Shown: one piece after another, positions 6,333 through 11,700 of the stretch
Layout: each line of letters starts with the position of its first letter
Numbering within the stretch: the first letter of the stretch is position 1
Assembly: GCA_020718125.1 (NCBI GenBank)
Contig: DYDC01000057.1
Span: forward strand, 1 to 11,700
Direction: 5' to 3'
Source of the DNA: Methylacidiphilum sp.
Lineage (GTDB): Bacteria > Verrucomicrobiota > Verrucomicrobiia > CAIQCK01
DNA length: 11,700 bases
Notes under the pieces: model-generated
What the model was told of the DNA's origin: nothing
Seen by the model: the letters and a program-made list of their open reading frames with translations, nothing else
Databases searched by the model: none
Made by a program: the position numbers and the translations under genes

Positions 6333-7784
6333 TCAGGACCGCCGCCGATGCTTCCGATGCTCCTGTTTGTCCCGCGCGCGTGCGATGCGGCTGGGCGTGC
6401 GCTTCGCGGACGAGCGCTTCGGCTCGATTGTGTGCGTCCGGGCGCGGGCGCTGAGGACGATCGAGCAGCCTTCAAAGCCGAACGCTGCGCGCAGGCGGTC
6501 CATGATGTATTTGCGATACGAGTCGCTGAACAGGTCGGGCGTGTTGACGAACGCCAGGAACCGCGGCGGGCGCGTGCCGGTCTGGGTGGCGTAGTAGAGC
6601 CGGAGTTGATGGCCGGATTTGCCGGGCGAGGGGCGCGAGCGGATCGCCTCGGACAGCACGCGGTTGAGGACGGCGGTCGGCACTTCCTGATTGAGCTGGC
6701 GGTCCACGACGTGGATGGTCGAGAGCAGCCGGCCGAGGGCCATGCCGGTCTTGGCGGAGATGAAGACCACGGGAGCGAAGTCGAGGAAGAACAGGATGTG
6801 GTGGAGCTGCTCGATAAACTGCTTCTGCACCCGCTCGCCGACGAGGTCCCATTTGTTGACGGCGATGATGCATCCCTTGTTTGCCGCGAGGATCTTGCCG
6901 CCGATCTTCTTGTCCTGCGCGGTGACGCCCATCGAGGCGTCGAGCACCAGCACGGCCAGCTCGCAGCGCTCGATGCTCTGCTCGGCGCGGCGGACGCTGA
7001 AGAACTCGACGGAGGTGTCCACCCTGCCCGTCGGCCGGATGCCGGCGGTGTCTGTCAATATGAACTCGCGCTGCCGCCCCTCGATCTCGGCCGTGAACGG
7101 CACGTCCACGGCATCGCGCGTGGTGCCGGCGACTTCGCTGACGATGACGCGTTCCTCGTGGACGAGGCGGTTGATGATCGAGGACTTGCCGACGTTGGGC
7201 CGGCCGACGATGGCGATCTTCAGCGGCGTTTGTCGTGGCGCTGAGACTCCTTCCTCAGCCTGTTCCCGAACCGCCGACACCGGCAGTTGGGCCATCGCCG
7301 CATCCAGAATCTCGTCCAGGCCAAGGCCCTGGATGGCGCTGACAGGGAAGACTTTCTCGAAGCCGAGTTGCATGAAGTCGGCCAGCAGGCTTTCCTGCTG
7401 GAGATTGTCCACCTTGTTGACCGCAAGGAAGATCGTTTTGCCGCTCTCACGGAGAAGCTTGGCGACCTCTTGGTCGAGCGGGACGACGCCGTCGCGGGAG
7501 TCCACGACGAGGAGGATGAGCGCGGCGTCGGCGATGGCCACGTCGGCCTGGTGGCGCATGGCGCCGATGATCTCGTCATGGGTCCGTTCGCCGCGCAAGA
7601 GGCCGATGCCACCGGTGTCGAGCAACGTGAACGGCACGTCGCGATGCTCGGCCTCGGCGCTGATGCGGTCGCGGGTGATGCCCGGCTGGTCGTGGACGAT
7701 GGCGATGCGCTTGCCGACGATGCGGTTGAACAGCGCGCTTTTGCCGACGTTGGGCCGGCCGACGATGGCGATGACGGGTAACAT
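6333..7784 (-). CDS. der: GTPase Der (double-Era-like ribosome biogenesis GTPase)
   Basis: Der (EngA) is an essential GTPase with two consecutive G domains and a C-terminal KH-like domain; it acts in the cytoplasm in maturation of the 50S ribosomal subunit. In this 483-residue protein the first G domain has GRPNVGKS at 9-16, DTGG, and NKVD at 123-126. The second has GRPNVGKS at 194-201, DTAG, and NKWD at 310-313. The KH-like end holds FLAFVNTPDLFSDSYRKYI, then a basic tail rich in Arg and Lys of a kind common in this family. The length is within the usual range of about 430-490. The ATG start gives MLPVIAIVGRPNVGK, the standard N-terminus. It starts 9 bases after the pgsA stop and precedes uvrA by 54 bases, so it is probably translated from a shared transcript. 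No inserted repeat was seen. Confidence 0.95.
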   Translation of the reverse strand: MLPVIAIVGRPNVGKSALFNRIVGKRIAIVHDQPGITRDRISAEAEHRDVPFTLLDTGGIGLLRGERTHDEIIGAMRHQADVAIADAALILLVVDSRDGVVPLDQEVAKLLRESGKTIFLAVNKVDNLQQESLLADFMQLGFEKVFPVSAIQGLGLDEILDAAMAQLPVSAVREQAEEGVSAPRQTPLKIAIVGRPNVGKSSIINRLVHEERVIVSEVAGTTRDAVDVPFTAEIEGRQREFILTDTAGIRPTGRVDTSVEFFSVRRAEQSIERCELAVLVLDASMGVTAQDKKIGGKILAANKGCIIAVNKWDLVGERVQKQFIEQLHHILFFLDFAPVVFISAKTGMALGRLLSTIHVVDRQLNQEVPTAVLNRVLSEAIRSRPSPGKSGHQLRLYYATQTGTRPPRFLAFVNTPDLFSDSYRKYIMDRLRAAFGFEGCSIVLSARARTHTIEPKRSSAKRTPSRIARARDKQEHRKHRRRS

Positions 7785-7793
7785 CAGGTGTGG

Positions 7794-8366
7794 CTAGATT
7801 TTCAGGTTCACGACGCCGTTCAACTGCTTGGCGCCGTCGAGGAGATACCAGATGAACGAGACGGCGGTGAAGAACCCGGCGACGTGGAGCGTCACGGCCA
7901 TCGAGGTCGGTTCCATCTTCAGCATCACGCAGCCAAGCGCGATCATCTGGAAAAGGGTGGCAATCTTGCTGACGATGCGCGGCTTGACCTTGACCTCGCC
8001 GACGATGACGTGGATGAACAGCGCGCCGGCAACCAGGAACACGTCGCGGCTGACGACGAGGATGGGGAACCACAGCGGCAGCTTCGGGAACGCGCCCCCC
8101 GGATTGATCGCGAGCAGGATCACCACGGTCATCAGCAGCAGCTTGTCAGCAATCGGGTCGAGCACGCGGCCAAGCTGCGACTGCTGGTTGAACTGGCGCG
8201 CGATGAAACCGTCCACGCCGTCGCTGACCGCGGCAACGGCGAAAATCCAGAACGCCAGCAGCCGGTGCCAGTCCGCGTGGCCGGCGGAATAATACATGAT
8301 CTGCGACGCGCACACCGGCACCAGCAGGATGCGGAGGATGGTGATTTTGGTGGCGAGCGTAATCAT
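7794..8366 (-). CDS. pgsA: CDP-diacylglycerol-glycerol-3-phosphate 3-phosphatidyltransferase (PGP synthase)
   Basis: This membrane enzyme would transfer a phosphatidyl group from CDP-diacylglycerol to glycerol-3-phosphate, the committed step to phosphatidylglycerol and cardiolipin. The 190-residue protein shows the complete CDP-alcohol phosphatidyltransferase signature D-x2-DG-x2-AR-x8-G-x3-D-x3-D, with Asp49, Asp52, Asp70 and Asp74 as the metal and catalytic aspartates. The N-terminus (ITLATKITILRILLVPV) is typical of PgsA. About five or six hydrophobic membrane segments follow, including LLLMTVVILLAI and VFLVAGALFIHVIV. The substrate is assigned from overall similarity to PgsA; another member of the CDP-alcohol family is possible but less likely. 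It starts 24 bases after gltX and ends 9 bases before der. No clear Shine-Dalgarno sequence precedes the ATG. Confidence 0.88.
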   Translation of the reverse strand: MITLATKITILRILLVPVCASQIMYYSAGHADWHRLLAFWIFAVAAVSDGVDGFIARQFNQQSQLGRVLDPIADKLLLMTVVILLAINPGGAFPKLPLWFPILVVSRDVFLVAGALFIHVIVGEVKVKPRIVSKIATLFQMIALGCVMLKMEPTSMAVTLHVAGFFTAVSFIWYLLDGAKQLNGVVNLKI

Positions 8367-8390
8367 GAGTCAGTAGGCGGCGACCAATCA

Positions 8391-9743
8391 CTACGATTTG
8401 AATCGTTCACGCGCGCCCGCCAGCCGCGCCAGGACGCGATCGTGGCCCAGCACTTCCAGCATGCGAAACAGGCTCGGTCCGATGGCCTTGCCGCTGACGG
8501 CGACGCGGCAGGGGTGGATGAGCGCGGCGGGCTTTATGCCGAGTGATTTGGCCGGCTCGCGCAACGCGGCGTCCAGCGCCGGGTGCGTCCACTCGCCGAG
8601 CGCGGCGTAGGCGACGAGCAACTTGTCGAGCAGGTCGAAGTTCCCCGGCTGGCCCGCGAACGTCTTTGTCACCGCCTCCGGGTCGGCGGCGAAATCGTCT
8701 CGGAAGAAACACGTCGTCCAGTCGGGCACCTCGCTGAACAGCTTCGGCTTGCCCTGCACGATGGCGAGCACGCGGCGGACGTAATCCTCCGGCTGGCCCT
8801 CCAGCAGGCCCGCCTTCGCAAGGAATGGTCTGCCGAGTTCGGCATACCGCTCCGGCGCCAGCTTCATCATGTATTGGCCTTGCATCCAATGCAGCTTCTC
8901 GTGGTCGAAGCGCGCGTTGTGACGCTGGATCTGCGGCAGGTCGAACTTCGCGACTGTCTCCTCCAGCGTGAGAAGTTCCACATCGCTCTTCGGCGACCAG
9001 CCGAGCAGGGTGAGGAAATTCCGCACCGCCTCGGGCGCGTAGCCGGCGTTCATGTATTCGTGCAGCGCCGCGCCCTTGTCGCTCTTGCTCATCTTCGAGC
9101 CGGTCGGGTTCAGGATGAGCGGGATGTGGGCGAACTTCGGCGGTTCGACGCCGAGCGCGCGGTAGAGCGCGATATGCTTGGGCGTATTGGAAAGATGGTC
9201 CTCGCCACGGATGACGTGGGTGATCTTCATTTCGATGTCGTCCACGACGTTGACGAGGTGGAAGACCGGCACCCCATCGCTGCGGACGATGACGAAGTCC
9301 GGGTCGGCCATCTCGGTCTCGTTCGGGGCGCGGGTGACGTTGCCGCAGATGAGGTCGGGCACCGTGATCGGCTCGCGTGTCATGCGGAACTTCACGACCG
9401 TGCCGCCCTTCTCCTTGTCCTCAAACTCGTAGGCCGCGTTGCGCTCGATGAGTTCCTGCACGTGGCGGCGGTAGATGTCCTTCCGCTGGCTCTGGAAATA
9501 CGGCCCGCAGGCACCGCCCTTTTCCGGCCCCTCGTCCCAATCGAGGCCAAGCCAGCGCAGGCCGTCGAAGATGACCTGGACGGCCTCCTCGACGTGGCGG
9601 GTCTCGTCGGTGTCCTCGATGCGCAGCACGAACGTCCCGCCCGTGTGCCGCGCATAGAGATAATTGAAGAGCGCCGTCCGCGCTCCCCCGACGTGGAGGA
9701 ACCCGGTTGGCGACGGCGCAAATCGGACGCGAACGCTGGACAT
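8391..9743 (-). CDS. gltX: Glutamyl-tRNA synthetase
   Basis: This class I aminoacyl-tRNA synthetase charges tRNA with glutamate in the cytoplasm. The 450-residue protein starts MSSVRVRFAPSPTGFLHVGG, with the HIGH-type motif HVGG at residues 17-20 and KMSKS at 217-221. The open frame runs a further 48 codons upstream, but those residues are unlike the family, so the ATG at 9743 is chosen. The segment LRIEDTDETR is the usual GluRS/GlnRS block. It is slightly short: where many bacterial GluRS have a cysteine-bearing zinc-binding insert after the 'AY' of the acceptor-binding region, this one runs AAYEFEDKEKGGTVVKFRM with no cysteine pairs. The sequence does not show whether it is discriminating or also charges tRNA-Gln. 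It is first in the leftward cluster with pgsA, der and uvrA. No strong Shine-Dalgarno is visible. Confidence 0.94.
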   Translation of the reverse strand: MSSVRVRFAPSPTGFLHVGGARTALFNYLYARHTGGTFVLRIEDTDETRHVEEAVQVIFDGLRWLGLDWDEGPEKGGACGPYFQSQRKDIYRRHVQELIERNAAYEFEDKEKGGTVVKFRMTREPITVPDLICGNVTRAPNETEMADPDFVIVRSDGVPVFHLVNVVDDIEMKITHVIRGEDHLSNTPKHIALYRALGVEPPKFAHIPLILNPTGSKMSKSDKGAALHEYMNAGYAPEAVRNFLTLLGWSPKSDVELLTLEETVAKFDLPQIQRHNARFDHEKLHWMQGQYMMKLAPERYAELGRPFLAKAGLLEGQPEDYVRRVLAIVQGKPKLFSEVPDWTTCFFRDDFAADPEAVTKTFAGQPGNFDLLDKLLVAYAALGEWTHPALDAALREPAKSLGIKPAALIHPCRVAVSGKAIGPSLFRMLEVLGHDRVLARLAGARERFKS

Positions 9744-9945
9744 AAGGCGCGCGACTCTATCAGGCCGCCTCTCGCCGACGCAAGGGAGAGAAACCGATCC
9801 GGGAGATGAAACTCCGCGCGGCGAACCGGCAGGGAATGTGTCGCGCGCCGTGGAACACCCCTCTGCGGCGATTGCCTCGGTGCGCATCGCCTGCAGCCAT
9901 CATGCGCTTGACCAAGGGTGGGTGATGTCCATGCTGCGCGAGCGT
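9744..9945. other. Divergent intergenic region, gltX / SMP-30 pseudogene
   Basis: About 200 bases separate the outward-facing starts of gltX and the SMP-30-like gene. Any promoter for the gltX-pgsA-der-uvrA cluster should lie here. I could not identify a convincing -35/-10 pair, operator, riboswitch or palindromic element. Open frames cross it on both strands, but they are unlike any family and reflect the high GC content. Confidence 0.5.
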
Positions 9946-10633
9946 ATGAAAACCCTTCTCCTCATCGCGCTTGTTGCAACCTTTTCCCTCCTGTCCGCCG
10001 GCGCCCAACAACCTGCCACCGGCACGCTCGGCGTCATTGAGCGGCTCGATCCCGCGCTCGACAAACTCATCCCGCCCGGCGCGATCATCGAGAAACTCGC
10101 CAAGGGCTTCGATTGGTCCGAAGGCCCCGTCTGGATGCCGGGCGACCGCTGCGTGCTCTTCTCCGACGTGCCGCGCAACACGGTCTATAAATGGAAGGCT
10201 GGCGCGGGCGTCAGCGTGTTCCTGAAACCGAGCGGCTACACCGGCCAGCCCATGCCCGGCCAGCGCGAACCCGGCTCCAACGGCCTCACGCTCGACGCCG
10301 AGGGCCGGCCGGTCCCCTGCGAGCACGGTGACCGGCGCGTCGGGCGGCTGGAGAAGGACGGCCGCAAGACCACGCTTGCAGACCGCTTCGAGGGCAAGCG
10401 GCTCAACAGACTCAACGACCTCGTCTTCAAATCCAACGGCGACCAGTTACTTCACCGACCCGCCCTACGGCCTGCCGAAACTCAACAACGATCCCGCCAA
10501 GGAACTGCCATTCAATGGCGTCTATCGGCTGGCCAAAAGCGGCGCGCGAACCTCTGCGAACTCTGCCCCGGCCGAAATTCATAAACTTTTCCCGGCGCGC
10601 GCTTCGCGCGCGCTCAACAACAGCAAAGGGTAA
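9946..10633 (+). pseudogene. Broken secreted SMP-30/gluconolactonase-like gene
   Basis: The product begins with a signal peptide (MKTLLLIALVATFSLLSAGAQQ) and continues as an SMP-30/gluconolactonase-family beta-propeller, a group of periplasmic or secreted sugar-lactone hydrolases. Family blocks seen are FDWSEGPVWMPGDRC, REPGSNGLTLDAEGRP, EHGDRRVGRLEKDG and LNDLVFKSNGD. An extra base at about 10447-10448 then shifts the frame; YFTDPPYGLPKLNNDPAKELP continues in the next frame. Family similarity stops soon after GVYRLAKSG, and the rest is repeat-like sequence ending at a TAA at 10631. Only about 210 of the usual 300 or so residues remain. The C-terminal blades, where a metal-binding Asp is expected, are missing. 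LNRLNDL instead of the usual LNSPNDL and VPCEHGD instead of VLCEHGD suggest decay. An alternative start is the ATG at 9931. The frameshift could be a sequencing error, but the missing 3' half is real in this assembly. Confidence 0.75.
10595..10613. repeat. GC-only hairpin at the end of the SMP-30 pseudogene
   Basis: Two GCGCGCGC arms (10595-10602 and 10606-10613) surround the loop TTC. Neither strand has a run of T directly after the stem, so it does not look like a standard intrinsic terminator. An A/G-rich stretch (10614-10650, with AAAGG repeats) separates it from the SUMF1-family gene. It lies where the pseudogene loses family similarity, so it may mark a rearrangement or repeat junction. 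Confidence 0.45.
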
Positions 10634-10665
10634 AAAGGTAAAAGAACAAAGGGTTATTCACAAGG

Positions 10666-11562
10666 TCACCGAGACGCGGAACCACCCGCACCCGCCAACA
10701 CACAACGAAACCCGTAGTAACCGAGGCGAAAGCGGGGACGGTTACTGACGCGGATGGACGACAGCAGATAGCGCGGATCACCGTCGAACCACGAACCGCC
10801 GCGCAACACACGGAGTGGCATGCCAGAACCACAAAGCTCCTCACACCATTGCCAGACGTTCCCGCTCATGTCGTAAAGTCCCAAACGGTTCGCTTTGAAA
10901 CTCCCCACTGGCGATGTGCGTGGACACCCATCGTTGTATCCTTCGATCACCTTCCAGTCAGCCGGGGCGCCTTCTTTCGACTCCTCGCCCGCATAGTTGC
11001 CCGCGCCTTTCGGCGGCGGCCATTGGGTGCCCCAAGGATAGCCCCCGACCTTCCCGTCCTTCTCCTCCGGCGTCCGGCCCCGCTCGCCCTCCAGCCCCAC
11101 CGCCACGCTCCACTCCGCGTCGGTCGGCAACCGATACTCCTGCTCCGCCTTCAACCGCCCCTCGCTCCGCTCTTTCGCCGTCAGCCACTTGCAGAACGCC
11201 TTCGCGTCCTCCCAACTCACGCAACACACCGGATGCTCCCCCGTCTGCGCAAACCCGGGCGATTTCCACGAGCCGACTCCCTGCTTCACCCCGTCGGCCG
11301 TCAGCGTGAAGGCCCCCTGCGTCGCGTCATGGCCCGTCGCCCGCACGAACGCCTCGAAATCCTTCACCCGCGTGTCCCAAATGGAGAACCACACCGGCGT
11401 CCCCGGCACGGGCACGAACTTCATGCCGAGGCTGTTCTCCCACGGTGACTCCTTGGCGGCTTGTTTGGGGTCGGCGGCGGGTTGGTCGGATGCGATCGCT
11501 GCCGTCGCCACAGCGACGCTCGACGCGATGACGCTGAACCATAATGCGATGGATTTGCTCAT
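10666..11562 (-). CDS. Exported SUMF1/FGE-sulfatase-domain protein
   Basis: A 298-residue protein with a signal peptide (MSKSIALWFSVIASSVAVATAAIA, cleavage near residue 25), a short linker, and a formylglycine-generating-enzyme-like domain (PF03781 type) from about residue 42. Family blocks in order are NSLGMKFVPVPGTPVWFSIWDTRV, VSWEDAKAFCKWLT, YRLPTDAEWSVA, YPWGTQWPP, GLYDMSGNVWQWCEE, RVLRGGSW and YYGFRCVLAG. True FGEs use two cysteines shortly after RGGS; here that stretch is WFDGDPRYLLSSIR with none. Activation of sulfatases is therefore unlikely, and its actual role is unknown. Many exported bacterial members are of this kind, often next to sulfatases or kinases; no such neighbour is visible. 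The ATG at 11562 has GAGGGG about 9 bases upstream, a plausible ribosome-binding site, unlike the other genes here. It converges on the SMP-30 pseudogene and seems monocistronic. Confidence 0.88.
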   Translation of the reverse strand: MSKSIALWFSVIASSVAVATAAIASDQPAADPKQAAKESPWENSLGMKFVPVPGTPVWFSIWDTRVKDFEAFVRATGHDATQGAFTLTADGVKQGVGSWKSPGFAQTGEHPVCCVSWEDAKAFCKWLTAKERSEGRLKAEQEYRLPTDAEWSVAVGLEGERGRTPEEKDGKVGGYPWGTQWPPPKGAGNYAGEESKEGAPADWKVIEGYNDGCPRTSPVGSFKANRLGLYDMSGNVWQWCEELCGSGMPLRVLRGGSWFDGDPRYLLSSIRVSNRPRFRLGYYGFRCVLAGAGGSASR

Positions 11563-11586
11563 GGCAATTTCCCCTCTTCTTTTTCG

Positions 11587-11616
11587 TTTATAAGTTCTCT
11601 CACGTTATTGGACCAA
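11587..11616 (-). promoter_or_regulatory. Possible promoter of the SUMF1-family gene
   Basis: On the minus strand TTGGTC (11611-11616) and TATAAA (11587-11592) are 18 bases apart, in an AT-richer patch about 25 bases before the start codon. The -10 matches the consensus at 5/6 positions but the -35 at only 3/6. Confidence 0.3.
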
Positions 11617-11676
11617 TTCAGAGCACCGATTGTTGCCAGGGACAAGGGGAAATCTCTCTCGCCCACTTTCGGGCAA

Positions 11677-11700
11677 TGGGGGTCAGGTCTCAACATTAGA
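11677..11700. repeat. Edge motif resembling a REP/RAYT-associated terminal sequence
   Basis: The window ends with GGGGGTCAGGTCTCAACATT and a few more bases. On the opposite strand this reads AATGTTGAGACCTGACCCCC. I recall this sequence next to REP-associated (Y1, TnpA-REP) transposase genes in several bacterial genomes. The rest of any element lies outside the window, so this rests on recognition alone. Confidence 0.35.

Noticed and set aside
5913..7244. Long + strand frame opposite uvrA and der
   Set aside because: It spans the der/uvrA boundary antisense and has no family resemblance. Both genes on the other strand are unmistakable.
7240..7259. Short inverted repeat GCTGAG...CTCAGC in der
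   Set aside because: Only about six bases per arm, in the linker between the G domains. It is too short to tell from chance and unlike elements A-D.
6691..7797. 368-codon + strand frame opposite der
   Set aside because: Its Ser/Arg-rich composition is a frame shadow of der, and it has no recognisable domain.
9744..9887. 48-codon N-terminal extension of gltX
   Set aside because: GluRS proteins begin close to the VRVRFAPSPTG block, and the extension has no family resemblance.
9664..9945. Longer N-terminus for the SMP-30-like protein
   Set aside because: The upstream codons are unlike the family and would bury the clear signal peptide starting at 9946. They also overlap the gltX start.
10595..10613. 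Intrinsic terminator for the converging SMP-30 and SUMF1-family genes
   Set aside because: The stem is strong, but neither strand has a T-run directly after it.

Overview
The window is GC-rich and looks like a chromosomal segment of a PVC-superphylum bacterium, most likely Verrucomicrobiota. The main reason is a double-length UvrA of 1,918 residues carrying four ABC modules. Tandem UvrA of this kind is known from Chlamydia and relatives. A second, weaker reason is the type of GC-rich palindromic repeat scattered through it, which I associate with Verrucomicrobiota genomes. No rRNA or tRNA marker is present, so the assignment is an inference.

Layout: (1) 3-509 (+) is a 5'-truncated IS1595-type transposase, ending 12 bases before the stop codon of uvrA. 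(2) 522-9743 (-) is a tight leftward cluster, gltX - pgsA - der - uvrA, with gaps of 24, 9 and 54 bases. It encodes glutamyl-tRNA synthetase, phosphatidylglycerophosphate synthase, the double-GTPase ribosome-assembly factor Der, and tandem UvrA. A possible promoter lies just before uvrA. (3) 9744-9945 is the spacer upstream of gltX and of a divergent secreted SMP-30/gluconolactonase-like gene. That gene is broken by a frameshift and a missing 3' half (9946-10633, +). (4) 10666-11562 (-) encodes an exported SUMF1/FGE-domain protein without the usual catalytic cysteines. The right edge (about 11677-11700) ends in a motif resembling sequences near REP-associated transposases.

The most striking structure is inside uvrA. 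Five long inverted-repeat elements (72-142 bases), one probable dispersed repeat and one heptanucleotide tandem repeat are embedded in its reading frame, and all are translated without a stop. Two of the palindromes share identical 29-base arms but are read in two different frames. The insertions fall in module linkers and loops and leave every Walker A, signature and Walker B motif intact. Removing about 188 inserted residues gives about 1,730, close to chlamydial tandem UvrA. No such element was seen in gltX, pgsA, der or the SUMF1-family gene. This resembles the Rickettsia palindromic elements that insert in-frame into genes, in an unrelated lineage and concentrated in one DNA-repair gene.
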